Assembly: GCA_001579985.1 (NCBI GenBank)
Contig: LRSR01009809.1
Location: 28,087 to 92,086, forward strand
Reading direction: 5' to 3'
From: Hypsibius dujardini
Lineage: Eukaryota; Tardigrada; Eutardigrada; Parachela; Hypsibiidae
DNA: 64,000 bases
The notes beneath the pieces are model-generated. The model made no database searches. It saw only the letters and a list, made by a program, of their open reading frames with translations, and was not told the origin of the DNA. Below, piece by piece: positions 1 to 12,941 of this stretch (the first letter of the stretch is position 1; each line of letters opens with the position of its first letter). A program made the position numbers and the translations under genes.

Positions 1-467
1 AGACTTCAGACCTCAAATTTGGACGAGTTGTTTATTTATTTGATTCACTAGAAGGTTTGTGGAGGAGGATGGGGCAATTGGCGCGCCAGGTTTTGCGTTT
101 TTGAAAAGTGTGACTTCCCATAATGAAATTTTTTAAGACAAATGGCGTGCTATACTGGTTTTCGTCCTACTGAACAGATTCGTTGTACTGAGAACTGTTC
201 AAATATGATTCTCAATACGGCAGTGCTTGAAATCTTATGGAAATCTCCCTGGGATGGTGGAGTTACGATTCTATATGCGATGAATTGTGGAAGGGCAGTA
301 TAATTACAAGCAGTAATGGTTCAGTTACGGCATAGCGCGGGAAATTGCAAAAACCAAAAGCAGTGGTAAACGTTGCAAACAACAATTCATGACCTATAAT
401 TGTGAACAAATATTCGAAAACGTTTTTGTCGTAGAGAGAGGAAGATTGGTCGTCTAACATTTGAAAC
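1..467. other. Downstream flank of the secreted coiled-coil gene
   Basis: Nothing recognised. A minus-strand open frame at 263-460 shows no family features. Confidence 0.4.
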
Positions 468-3400
468 TTAATACCACAACGTCCCAGTCACCGGGGCTAG
501 GATACTGATTGCGCCGTCGTCATCAACCACCATGTGAGGGTTTGAATTAGCTTTCGCCGATTGGCAGTAGGTTATGTAAATACCGTTAATTGGAACGCTT
601 CCACTGGAAGCACCCTTGTGACACCAGTAGACTGTCCCCGCTGGTCCTGTGTACGCGCTACGTAAAGACGAAGGAAGCTTGCTACAGTCGTTGACGTAAT
701 TGCTGCCACTGAGATCACTTGTCGCCCAGGTGACGTAGGGGCGAAAGTCTGTGAAACCTCGGTTTACTGATTCCGTGCCTCGAAAGCGCAGCGTTGAAGA
801 CACCTTGTCGAACACCAAAAAGTTGCCACCCGGCGAGGGGCTATGTAAATTGCCGATGCAGACTATTCCGTTCGGGGCAGAAGCGAGCATTGTCGTCATG
901 TTTGAGCATCCCGTCGCTCGCAATGTTGTTGTTTCCCGACATAGACTGGTTTTACGTTCGACAACCGCAATACGAGAAGCCATTCGAGAGTCCAATGCTG
1001 AGATACTACTCTGCACTTGGTCGACGCGAGTTGCCAGTCTCAACATGTCAGTCTGATGGAGGGCTTGGTGAACCGCAAATCTAGCTGAGCTCTGCTGAGA
1101 TGCCATGGCTTGCCGTGCAATGTCCCCTTCCATACCAAGCAGCCCGGCAGATAGGTCGGAAAAATTTTGTTGGCTCTGTGATAAGAAAATGAAAACAAAA
1201 ACTAAAATTAGCCAACTAATTATTTTTTCAGTCAATTATATTTTAATTACTACGAATTTTTTGTCTTCTTTGTTTTAATGACTGAAACTTTTTCAGTTTT
1301 AGTCGAAATTATTTCACTATATTTTAATTTTTTTTTCCAAGTTTAATTTTTGTTAACTAAGACTTTTAGTTTAGGAACCAGTTAGTAAGGATTTTTAGCT
1401 TATTTTAATTTACCAACTGAAACATTTAATTAAATTTTATTGGAAATTAGATAACTAACTTCTTTTGAATTTCTCCCAGTTCACGAATTAGTAAGACATT
1501 TGTAAAAGTAACTAGGACATTTAGTTTAGCTCTTTTATACAATTTTAAAAACTGAAGCCAAAAAATGAATTATTAGTTTCAGTTAAATTTATTTTAATTT
1601 TGCCATTAATACCTGTGTTTCGGTTTGCGACAAATTCCTCGTGACGTCATCTCCAAGCAGTGACGTGTTGGCAACCGTGTCCTCTCCCAATAATTGAGCT
1701 CGAGTAAAATTCCCGGTAAATCGGTTGAGGCTGATTGATATGTTTCCAACAGCCTGTTGCATGAAGGATTCGGTGCGAGACAAGTTTTTGAAGACTTCGC
1801 CTCGAAGACGGGTTGCTGCTTGTACCAGTTCTTGTTGAGTTGAGGATTTCAGGTCGCGGATGCTACCGACGAAGGATTCTGACGTCTCCGCAACCTTCTG
1901 TTGTACCAGCAAGTTAAGCCGTGTGAGGTTCTCCGACTGTCGGGTCTCGGTACTAGTCAGGTTTTTCCCCATTTCAAGAAGGCTCTCCGTTAGGATCGCA
2001 AAATGTGTCTGTTCTCTCGAAACAGAATGAGTCAAATTTCGGATCACTTCCATTAGAACCGCTGAAGTACTGAACGACTTTTCGCTTTCGTCAATATCGG
2101 GTCGACTAATGTTTTCAGCAAGCTTGTGCACCGTTTCAGACAAAGCTGCGATTGTATTTTCCAAACGATCCAATCGCGGGCCGTCCTTCGATGGAAGACT
2201 TTCTCCGTCGGCAGGCTCTTGCTCCAGAACGTTGATTCGAGTGCGGAGTTCTGAGGTCCGTCGTGCCACGCTCATTTTTAACGTGGCAATGGTTGTACCG
2301 GCACTACCACGAAACGGTGCGAGATTAACTCGCACTAGTTGAATTGGATTGATGACGAATTTTTGCCCATTCCACTTGCTGAACTGTCGGCCGTCTTGAA
2401 GTATTGTCTTGAGTCGGGCCCGTTCCTCCGTTACAGACAATGGAGCCGGACCGCAGGCAGACTCAGTGTGGTTGGCGGCAGAAACAATCTCCGAACTCTG
2501 AAGAACGAGGTTATCCAATTTGTGTGGACGGGTGGTTCCCAAGGATTTACCGGCTCTGCAGACGAGCTCCCAAGAACCGCTCACACTTAGACCGGCCCAA
2601 ATGACCACCAAATCTTCGGCGCTCGACCTACCCGTTGAACCGGATGTTTCGGAGTCTGCAGTGCTGCTGGTCGAAACGGAACGTTTTAGCGCTTCTTGGA
2701 CGATCCTGGCGTTTCTCACATAAATCTCGTTCAGCACCTGCAACGAGCGAAATCAAGTTTGTCACGGTTGCACTGTAGACACACTGTAGATACACGGTCA
2801 CACTTTTTTCCCTTAACACTTTACCTCTCCTTAAACAAATTTCCCTTTTCCTTAACCAACAAGTCCTCTAAGGTCTATTAGTATTCTTTTGTTTTGAGAA
2901 AAATTAAATTGTTTTGAACGAAAACTTGTCGACAGAAAAGGGCTTGTTTAAGGAAAAGCTATTTAAGGCGAAGGAACAGGTAAAGTGTTTGGGAAAAGGG
3001 AATTTATCCTGAGCCCTTTTCCATCAACAATATTTCCGTATCTTTAAAGAACCAGCAATTTTCTTCACATACCGTGAAAAAAGCAGGTACTCTTTTGTTT
3101 TAACAAAAACTTTCAGACAATCGCTGATTGATTTATTTCACTCATTAAACTAGGACGATACATCCAGACAGCTACAAATTTTGAAACTATTTTTTTATAA
3201 TGAACACCACTGCACAAGTCCTTTCTTTGGGAAATGATTTCGCACCTGTCGAAGTTTTGACTCATACGATGACTCGCGTAAATGGTAAATAGTATCACAC
3301 TCACCTTCGTCGTCACGTCTGGCCGAGCACTCTCGGCATTCCAGAATACCGAATTCCACATTTCCTGCCCAAACGTGTCCGTGGCAATATTTTGGGCCTG

Positions 3401-5922
3401 CATGACTGTCCCTAGAGTGCGAGAAACGCTCATCACCTCATCGGAGCTGACGAAATAGTCCTCGTCCGTTAATTCCGTGGCCACGACGCTGGTAGAAACT
3501 TGCGACTGAATCCGTTTCAAGTCATTTTCTAGCAAATACACCGAATCCATGTCCGGGAACTCCCGTAATACTTTCCGCAACAGTTCGGAATCTTGCACAT
3601 GGACTGCTCTAATCATGATGGACCGTTTTGAAGTGTGCTGTGTCTGCAAACTGTAATATACGTCAAGGCCTGAGGTGAAGTCATCCGGATGATTGCGGAT
3701 GGTGTCAGCTACATTGGTGCACGTCTCATTCGTTAAGCATCTCATGCGGAAGGTGAAGGTGTCCTGCTTGTTGGCGTACGATTTCCATCCGTTGACGATC
3801 TCGTAGTCGTCCGACTGCTGGTGACTGTCAATTCGAATGTCTTCGATAGGTAAGATGCGGACGTCATATTGGGAGACATTCCTGTGGAGCTGGGTAGATA
3901 GGGCGTGCTGAATGGCCTTGCGGTATTCGGAGCTCCACATTCTCACGGTAAAGGCGGTCTCGAACATCTGCAAGGAATTGATGAAACGTGTCCTGGTCCT
4001 TGTCGGTTCGAGTGTGAGGGCTGGGGAGCAGTAGAACGGCTGAGAGACGTTGTTATCCAAACTCGAGGCTGATGAGACCTCGCCTTTGTAGATGGAGACT
4101 TGGAAGTTTTGGTATTCCAGCGACATGAACGCTTTTGGTGATACCTCAACAGCTCCCCATCCTGCACCGCCAACAAAATTCACAAATAATGAACCACATA
4201 ATGACGCTTGTTTTAGTTCAATAATGAATCTTCCATAAGTATTCATCAATAGGGAGCCTATATTGGACCTCAATAAACCTCAAATTTAAACGAAAAACTG
4301 TTGATTTTAAAAATGGTTCGAAATCTCAGAGGGCCCACTGGAAATCAGAATCCCACACCCCCACAAGTTTCAAAACGGTGAGGAACAGGAGGCCGAACTT
4401 TGGGTTCAATCTTGAAAAACATGCATTTTGCTCCTTTGCCCACCCCTGGTTCTAGCGTGAGGGATCTGGTTCCGACTTGTAAAGACCCTAAACAAGCCTC
4501 TGAGTGGTGGTATAAGAATTTTCTCTAATACACATTAAGCTTACTAATATAGGTGTTGCAGGGTAATATACCGTACTGCAGTGAATTAGTTAATGATTCT
4601 TAAATTTAATTCTTAATTAACTTCTATCGTATGCTCGCAATCTCTGGGGACACTTTATGCCATACCCGTAAATTTCAACCAACCCGGGCCGAGTCTATTT
4701 AGTGCCGTTCACCAAATTAGCGCCGTAGACAGAACAACCAATCAAGCACTTTGGGGATAAATATAGCTAAAAGCACGACTGTGCAATCAAACAATAGAAC
4801 ACAACGAGTAAGCTCTACGAAATCAACCAATCAGTGAACAGTGAATCAGATTGAACGTTCAATCGAGTGCAGAGCCATACCGAGGAAGGCGGAGCTTAGC
4901 TGTCCCTTGAGATCGCGAGCATGCGGTACGAGGATGACAGAAGAAAACTATGTCTACTCCAGAGTCCACCACGAACATTTACTCAACTTTGAGAGGTTAC
5001 GATAGATGCCTCGTGTACTTTTTTCAATATGCACAACTAACAAAAATGTGCTGAGAGAGTTCAGGTCATGTTGCAAACCAACGGAATATGAAAACTTTTT
5101 ATGGGGAGCTTTTCGGGTTTGTCAAATGAAAAACCTAATTTTTTACCATTGTATAGATTGATTGGGTTGATTGAATAGACACGACGTTTTGCTATCTCTC
5201 AAGTAGAGAAGGCAAAGCCAACCCGCCAAGCAAGCAAAAGTAGTGTACAGGTAGACCTAAGAGCTTGCCTATTTTGGTCAAAGCCGGAAGTAAACGGGAA
5301 AGTCGTCATATCAAGTGACTCCAAAATTTATATGGAACAATCAACTGGTTGGGCGGCAAATATTGTGAAAAACGTATGATTTCGTGAAGAAGCGAAACAT
5401 ATAGTTTAGTAGTCCTTTAATGTGTAAACAAAATGGACTAAGCAATTTCCCGTAAAATGTAATTAAAAAATATATATCTTTGAAGAGAACGGCCAGATTC
5501 TGGCCGAACTTCGCGGGCCAAAAATGGGCAACTTCACAAAAACAGTGCCGAGGTCAAAATGTTTACTGGAATTTTAAAAACTCAAATTTTTACCAGTCAA
5601 TTAACCTCGACATTTAATTAAAAAAAATTTAACAGTTTTGAGCAACGCTGAAATAATGAGACCCATTCAAAATCGAGTAACTGTTTGTGGTGGACCCTGT
5701 ATTTTTGTATAAATTAAAAATTCCAGTGTTTAGTTGAACAATTTAATCGAACGAAAAATAAAAGGCTCAACGAGTTGTAAATAAACAAAACGTACCTAAT
5801 GATCCGGCCCTGTTAGCTGTGGCCGATGAGCTCACGTATCCGCTCGCGACATGTAGATGAAATAAGACTGACAACCCCAACCATAGCCAAGCTATGCCAC
5901 TGTTACCACCGGGAAATGCCAT
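468..5922 (-). CDS. Secreted coiled-coil glycoprotein, family not recognised (copy 1, intact)
   Basis: Four exons on the minus strand join in phase: 5922-5796, 4161-3305, 2737-1613 and 1175-468, giving about 938 aa. Exon 1 encodes a signal peptide (MAFPGG then WLWLGLSVLFHLHVASG). Exon 2 encodes a roughly 285-aa domain beginning GWGAVEVSPKAF with a few cysteines. Exon 3 encodes about 375 aa of heptad-like, Leu/Ser/Thr/Glu-rich sequence with at least eight N-glycosylation sequons (NLT, NLS, NIS, NFT, NTS), probably a coiled-coil stalk. Exon 4 encodes a C-terminal globular domain with PNGIVCIGNLHSPSPGGNFL and ending GTLWY. All junctions have GT-AG ends. I infer an extracellular, possibly oligomeric protein; I do not recognise the family and assign no function. 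The N-terminal and C-terminal domains both recur in the decayed copy at 9.3-12.0 kb. Confidence 0.8.
4300..4520. repeat. Dispersed repeat shared with 42545-42760 and 57310-57560
   Basis: Ordered blocks (GGAAATCAGA, ACAAGTTTCAAAA, TTTGCCCACCCCTGG, ACTTGTAAAGACCCTAAAC) match the segments upstream of both astacin copies. It lies just upstream of exon 2 of the secreted coiled-coil gene, in its intron 1. Confidence 0.75.
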
Positions 5923-6629
5923 GCTTGGCCAGTGATCTGAAAATAGTTTTGCAGCTAATTGATTTATAACCGCCGAAATGTTTTCTAGACGAAAAGATGC
6001 GAAAGAACTACAGTGTGTTCCGATCACCCAATTTCTTTCCTCCATTAACGATATAACGAGAGGGAAACAAAAGCCGCCTCTCGCTGATGAATGCTACCCC
6101 TTATCACAATCAACAATCGCAAGCAGCCGGAAACATCGCGGCGAACGTTTAGCAATTTGCAAGCTTGACTGACGTAAGTTCAACGAGAAAGCGTGCTTTT
6201 GCATGCTTACAAATTTACCGGACTGTAGAAGATTAGTATTTTAAACAAATTGACAAGCTGATTTTCATCCAACACGAGCTTGGACACCTTTGAATTTTCT
6301 TGGTCTTGATGCCCACTTTTCAGCCCCGCGAGGGGCACGCTTTAACGTGTAAAAAGGCTGTATCAACTTGCCCCTGCAGGGAGTCATTTTGGACGGGGGA
6401 GGCAAGGGGTCAGGGGGTCAAGGACCCTGTCAATGCTCTGCTGATCTGTCTTTTCGCGTAATCCGTTCCTTCCCAATCCATTTAAAAACCAAAATCTTTT
6501 AGTAGAACGATTGATTATTTCTCTGTCTTAAAGATAAAACATATGCTTTGTTGTTTCCTTTTCGTTCACGTTTAGTTACTGTCGAGATTATATACAATTT
6601 CTTATAGTGTATTTTTTTTAGTCGCCCAC

Positions 6630-6771
6630 AGAGGATGAAGATTGTGCAGTCCCGGCGGAGGATGAGGCGTTAGCAAAGGCTGACGCGCCACTGTTAGACC
6701 CAGCCACGGCACGTTCCATGGCCTCTTGTAATCGGGTGTCGTTTTTGTTGTAGACCTCGTTCAGAGACTAA
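6630..6771 (-). pseudogene. Relic exon fragment of the secreted coiled-coil gene family
   Basis: About 140 bp closely match the start of exon 3 of the decayed copy at 10549-10694, including an acceptor (TTTAG, exon base 6767) and the peptide start LNEVYNKNDT. No other exon of the family is seen nearby, so this looks like an isolated duplicate fragment. It keeps an open serine codon where the 10.6-kb copy has a TGA stop. Confidence 0.7.
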
Positions 6772-9286
6772 AGAACAATGTCAAAACTGCTGTTAAGACA
6801 CGGTGCAAAATAACGACCGCATGAACAAGGTAAAACTGCGTGGATAAAACTTTCGCGTGCTGTTTTAATTTATTTTGTGTGTGGTTTTTCAAGTTGGACG
6901 ATGTAGCTGATTTACAGTGAGTAACCGCTAAATAATTGCAAAGTAGAATACGGGATATGTGACATGGTCCCAATGACCAGTGTAACTCTCTGATTGCGGC
7001 CATTTTTTTCTAGACTGTGTCCCCAACATGATTTTGGAAAATATGGCTCTCAGTGGTCATTGTGTTCATCATGCTCTAATAATTCAAGATTTTAAAAACT
7101 GAACAAAAATAGGTTCACTTTTCACATTGTGTGAAGCAACTAAATCAAAATTTAGTCCTGTATTGAACGACTCAAAATTTAATCTAAAATCAAACCAGCT
7201 GAAAATATTTTAATGGCGCGAGGACAGAAAAGGGGTGGAGAAAATTTGCCCCCTTGAATCGTTCTAGTTTCGTTTGCAAATTTTGTTAACCGGACAGTGG
7301 ACAGTCGTCGGTGAACAAAATGGCTTATCGCTGGATAACGGTATCATTGGAGCTTGCACCAAAACAACAAAAATGAATCACTTTTTATTCTGACTTGAAT
7401 GGGATCTCGGTTTGTGCTCCAGAGTATGATATGTTTGAGCGGATGAAAAATAATTTCAACAAACATTCCTTTTTCGTCATCCATTCAGATGATGACTATC
7501 GGCATCGCCATTTGTTTGCAATTTTTTCTTCGATTTCAAAAAAAATGTGCATGGTGTCTGCGGACATGAAAGCTTTATTGAACAGTTTCATATTGAACAT
7601 CGGCTCTCGGACTCCATAAAGCGTCATTTTGAGGTCTGACTTAGCCGTTATGAGCACCCTAACCAGCTTAGATGTGAAACGGTCTAAAAACCTTGATAAA
7701 AAAAGTGCAGTTAGGTGACGGGCTCCTTGTCGGGGTTTTTGTTTAAATTTTTGCAATTTTTTCTCTTAAATGCATGCACGGGATGTTTAGATTCTAAGTA
7801 GGCAAGAGAAGTTGACAGTGGTTGCAACAGGTTGCAAGAAAAGTGTTCTTTGGTATCTTCGAATTCAAAATGGCTGCCTGACTCTTTTTGATTCCCATCT
7901 TGATTTTCCCTCCATTGATTTTTCCCACCAAATGATAAAATTTCTCAGAATTATATAGTCGATTTGCATTATTGGGCAAATTTTGAACTTAAAAAACGAC
8001 ACATTTCTTACGATAGAAAAAAAACCGTTTGATAATTTGAAAAAATGGGTTATCCAACTTCAAATCTGATTTTTGTTTTGAGTTTTGGAAAAGATTGTAA
8101 AGATATTTCTCTTTCCCCTATCATAGTAATTTAAATTTTCGATTAGACAGTTTGGATGGGTTGCTGCGTGCTTTTTGACGACGCAGAACGAGAAAAGTAA
8201 AACTATCTCAACTTGGCTAGATAAAGCTACTGTATTTGCTTTTATAAGCAGTACTATCTACATACACGAAGATTAGCTCAGTCAGTCACATAAGCTTGGA
8301 TGACGTAGATTCTGAATTGGGCGTCACAGAAAAGAAAGACTGTTTGATCACTTTCCGCAACACGAAGCTAACTTTTTTCCTGCATTCAGAAGTAAAAATC
8401 GACGTCGACTAAGTTCCATGTCTGATACGGTCTTTTTTGTAGAAATGGTCTGCAATACAACCATATCTGTTCTCCGAAAAGTCAATGATTACTAACATTT
8501 TCCCACATTCTGGTAGCAGTTTCTATGATATTTGTGAGCCATCTCAACAAGTGAAAATTATTGCAGTGAAAATACGCCCCAAAATGTCGTCATAACCCTT
8601 ATTTATCTCTGTGTCTTATGTCTACACAGGGCGAAAACTGACAAGACATTTTCCCCCTTTCTCTAAATATTTCCGTATTACAAAAAATGCAGACGAAAAA
8701 TGTATTGGAGGCTTCATTTCTCGACTTGTGCTTTGGCAATTACAGTCCAACTACGAGTCTTAATATACAGGTCCATCACTCTTTGCTATGCAAAAAGCTA
8801 CGGTTTCACCTTCACAAAAGTACAGTAAAACTTGGAATAATAAATAATAATTTCAGGATTTTGTTAAATTATTTGTCATAACTTAACTGTGACTTAAATT
8901 TAATATTAGAAGTTAAGTTAAGTTATCCAACGTTCCAACCCGCGAGCAAGACCTGTTAATTCGAACACCACTCGTGACAGGGTCCGAGCGACAGAGTCTG
9001 AACGTCTGCAAGTATCTTGGTTCTCACCTATTATGAAGGGTACGATGAAAAATGACGGTTTCGTCACGGATAAAACTCCAGCAATTTTGTCGAACCACAA
9101 TTTTTTGTTTCACAAAGCAATAGGTGATTTATGTATTTAAGCTTAATTTTTGTTATCGCTCTAAGTGGCCCATAATATTTTCCAGCGCCCCCAGTCGGGG
9201 CATATGATAAAAAAGTTGGGACAAAACTTGCCAGATTATTTTAAAAAAGAATCAAAGAAATCTTCAGCAGGAATTTGAACATCGCA
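6772..9286. other. Intergenic region between the two secreted-protein copies
   Basis: A/T-rich sequence with short open frames on both strands (for example 7395-7756) and no recognisable domain or repeat. Confidence 0.5.
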
Positions 9287-12023
9287 TCAGAACCAAAGAG
9301 TTGGGTAGCTGTAGGTGCCATTAAAAACTGTCGCGATGCCACCGTCGTTGTCAACTGACGCATAAGGGCCGTTGCAAAAGAGATACACCCAGGTCGTAAA
9401 AGAATTGCTGGTTGGACTTGAACTATCACAACGAGCTCCGGGTAACCATCCAGGGCCAGGGGTCATGCCGAGCTTGCTGTAACTGCCGCGGAAATCAGTA
9501 GGGAGCTTCAAACACTCGTCAATCCTTTTGCAGCTATCGTCCGAGGGAAAGTTGAATACCCAATTAACTTTGGCGGTGAAGTCCCTGAAGCCTCCGTACT
9601 TGGACTGTGTACCTAGAAATACCAAGACCGATGCGGAATCGGACGTTCTCTTACTGAAAACCAAAAAGTTTTCGTTCGGCGAAGGGTTGAATAAATGGCC
9701 ATAACAGACAACTCCGTCCGGTGCTTTCGCGTAATTTGTTCTGACATCTCCCGCAGGGAAATGGTGCGTTTTTCCCATAGCATTTGTCTTTGGTAGTATT
9801 AATAAAGCTATTTATATTTGAGTCTAACTGATTCAACCGGTTAGTGAGGTTCTGTTGAGCTTCACGCAAGTTGCCTGCTAATGTCGCAAAATGCTGCTGC
9901 TGCGTCGATTCCAAGCGAGCGATGCTTCCAGTGATAGAGATCAACGCTTTTGACGTCTCCGCAATGTTCTCACGTAAAAAGGCATCCAGTCGTTTGGTGT
10001 CTTCGGACTGCATGTTGTCAGATTGAGTGAGGTTCTTTTCTGTCAGTCGAAGGTCCTCCCGTATGCTGAGGAGCGCAGACAATGTCTTACTCCATCTCTG
10101 ATTGGCCAACGATTCATTCTCTTTCAAAAGCTTTTCCGGAACGTTAATTTTCGTTCTGAGCTCCGACGTAGTGCGTGCCACCCTCATCTGAATTGTGGCA
10201 ATGATGGTAGTTCCGCAAAAGGTCGCCAGATTGATTCTTGTTAACTGCATTGGCTTCGTTACAAATTTCTCACCGTCCCATTGACTGACCTCGCGACCTT
10301 CACGCAGCAGAGAATTCAGTCGCGCCTGATCATCCATTTTGGACATGGATTTCAAATGGGAATTCGACTGAGACATATTGTCAGTCTTGGCGTTTGAATT
10401 GAGGCTTGATCGATTGCTCGAGGAGCTTTTCTCGTCGATGTTGGTTGTCTTCACACCGACCTCCGACGTAATGCTGGCCAGTTCAGCAATGTTCGCTGAT
10501 GCTTTATAAGAAATGTTTACGGAATTATCGGTTTTCAATGAGTCGGCCGAAGAGGATGAAGATTGCGTAGTCCCGGCGGAGGATGAGGCGTTAGCAAAGG
10601 CTCACGCGCCACTGTTGGACCCATCCATGGCACGTTTCATGGCCTCTTGCAGTTTGGTGTCGTTTTTATTGTAGACCTCATTCAGAGCCTGAAAGTTTGT
10701 CGCTCTTTGAGGGGTACACTAATAAATTTATTTAAAATGGAATGCTGTACCTTCGTCGTCACAGCAGGTCGTGCATTATCATCATTCCAAAACACCGAGT
10801 TCCACATCTCCCCAGTGAAAGAGTCCGTTGCCACACTCTTGACCTGGAGCAGCCGCTCCAGATGACGATCAATCCCGTCAGCTCCGTCCGAACTAACAAA
10901 AAAATCTTCATCCGTCATTTCCGTGGCCAAGACGTTAGTTGACACGTCCAGCTGAATTTTCTTCGTCGGCCTTCAGGTAGACCGAGTCTTTATCCGGGAA
11001 CTTTTGCAGCAACTTGGCGAAAATTTCCGAACTCTGAATATGCTCCGATTTCAGTGTGACTGCACGTCGACTCGTTCGTTGTGTCTGAAGGCTGTAATAC
11101 GCTTCCAAGCCAGCGGTAAAGTCTTCGGGATAGTTTCGAATATGTTGAGCCACATCATGGCAAGTCTCGTTTTTGAGGCACCTGATTCGAAATGTAAAAG
11201 TGGACGGTTGATTGGCGTAAGAGGTCCAACGGTTGACGATCTCGTAGTCCTCCGAACGCTGATGACTGTCGATTCGAATTTCTTCAATCGGCAACATGCG
11301 AATGTTCAGTTCGGAGATGTTCCGTCCGACTAGCGTGGACAGGGCGGTCTAAATGGCCGCATTATACTCCGGATACCACATCTTAACCGTGAAGGAGGTC
11401 TCAAACTTTTTGGAGAAGAAGCTGTAACGGGTTTTTGTCTGCGTTGCGTCGAGAATGAGGGCGGGGGAGCAGTAGAACTGCTGGGACGCGTTTTCGGAGC
11501 CTTCCTTTTTGTAGATGGAGACTTAGAAGTTGTGGTACTGCAGCGACATGAAAGCGTTCGGGAGACCTCGATAGCGCCCCATCCTGAAATGAGAGTGTGG
11601 TGTAATGTACTGCACGTTTCGTACACATTTTTATACAAATTTGATATGTATAAATCATACATATTTGCATACATTTGTATATAAATGGAAATAGAAATAG
11701 AAAATACGATGTTAATAGCGAACTGATGGCTCATTATAGCAAATCACTGTTCAAACTTTGTTTTAATATACAAAAGTCGTCGGGTAGAAAAAAATAAATT
11801 CTGTTAAAACCAGTTTAATCAAAATGCTCATCATCAAATATATTGTTTATCATAAATACTTCTTAAATTAAATGTACAATTGTTTCTTTATTGCTAATTC
11901 CAACATTAACATTAAGGACTTACCAAGAAGTGCGGGTTTAGGAATTAATGTTGACGTGCTGTGAGCCGGCATTGCGGAAAATATGAGGGACGCTAGCAGC
12001 GTCCGAAATATCTCAGTTTTCAT
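9287..12023 (-). pseudogene. Decayed second copy of the secreted coiled-coil glycoprotein gene
   Basis: The exon order matches copy 1. A signal-peptide exon starts at 12023 (MKTEIFRTLLASLIFSA) with a GTAAGT donor in the same phase. It is followed by the WGA(I/V)EVS domain (about 11585-10752), the coiled-coil segment from 10690 and the C-terminal domain ending YPTLWF at 9287. Breaks relative to copy 1 are a 1-nt insertion near 11560, TAA at 11523-11525 and TAG at 11349-11351 (both probably from Gln codons), a frame change near 10940 and TGA at 10602-10604. The signal exon shares no obvious similarity with that of copy 1 although the rest is homologous. Long stretches remain readable, so inactivation is probably fairly recent. 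Confidence 0.85.
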
Positions 12024-12502
12024 GGATGAGGATCATATATACGCGATAACCAGTGCTCGTTCAGGGAATGGTTGCTGAATTGTCGAAAAAGTTGGCAGAT
12101 AATTTATCTGCTCAATCGGCGTAAATTTAGAAACGACAATTTTGTCATGAATGTTTCAATATTAACTACTGTAGCTGGTACACCCTTATATTCAGTATTT
12201 TCAAGGCACGGATTTTCAGGGCCTGAAATGAAATTTACGTTAGTTGCATACTAAGGATTAAAATCTGATCGGAACCTACCCGCGAAAAAAAGGCAATTCG
12301 ATCGTAATCAAAGTAGTCATCAACAAGAAACCGGTGATCGTCTACGACTCGTTTCAGCAACATTGACGACATTTTTTTCATTTCTCCTGCTCTCGAATGA
12401 AAATCTTTTTCTGGTTTCTGAACCCTTAACCGAATAATCGGCGGCCCAGCACGTTCAATTTGTGCGTTAAAAGCCTCTAAGCCATATCGTACTATTTACT
12501 GC

Positions 12503-12703
12503 CTGGGTCTGCGTCTGTGTCTGTATCTGTGTCTGTGTCTGTTTTTGTGTCTGTGTCTGTGTCTGTTTTTGTGTCTATGTCTGTGTCTGTGTCTGTGTCT
12601 GTGTCTGTGTCTGTTTCTGTGTCTGTGTATGTGTATGTGTCTGTTTTTGTGTTTGTGTCTGTGTCTGTGTCTGTTTTTGTGTATGTGCCTGTGTATGTGT
12701 CTG
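12503..12703. repeat. TCTGTG hexanucleotide microsatellite
   Basis: About 200 bp of imperfect TCTGTG/TTTGTG units lie downstream of the globin stop codon. Open frames through it are low-complexity shadows. Confidence 0.95.
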
Positions 12704-12941
12704 CTCAACAAAAAAGCAGAAAACCCTGCAAAAGCAAAATTTCCACATTATCCACAACTGCTGAATTATAGGAACGATGTATTCGGAGTATTTTCTTGCC
12801 TAATTCTTCTCACTGTTTCCTCATAATGCGCGCAGCTCACGTAAAATGCATAAAAGCGTAAAAATAGCGAATGCCTACTCATAATAATTTGTGTATACTA
12901 GTAGATAATAGCAAGAGTCACATTTCTACCGTTATTGAAAA

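Noticed and set aside
751-1084. Plus-strand frames opposite exon 4 of the secreted glycoprotein
   Set aside because: Shadow frames of a real minus-strand exon.
12496-12771. His/Arg-rich and Val/Ser-rich frames at the hexanucleotide repeat
   Set aside because: Products of the TCTGTG microsatellite on opposite strands; no conserved domain.
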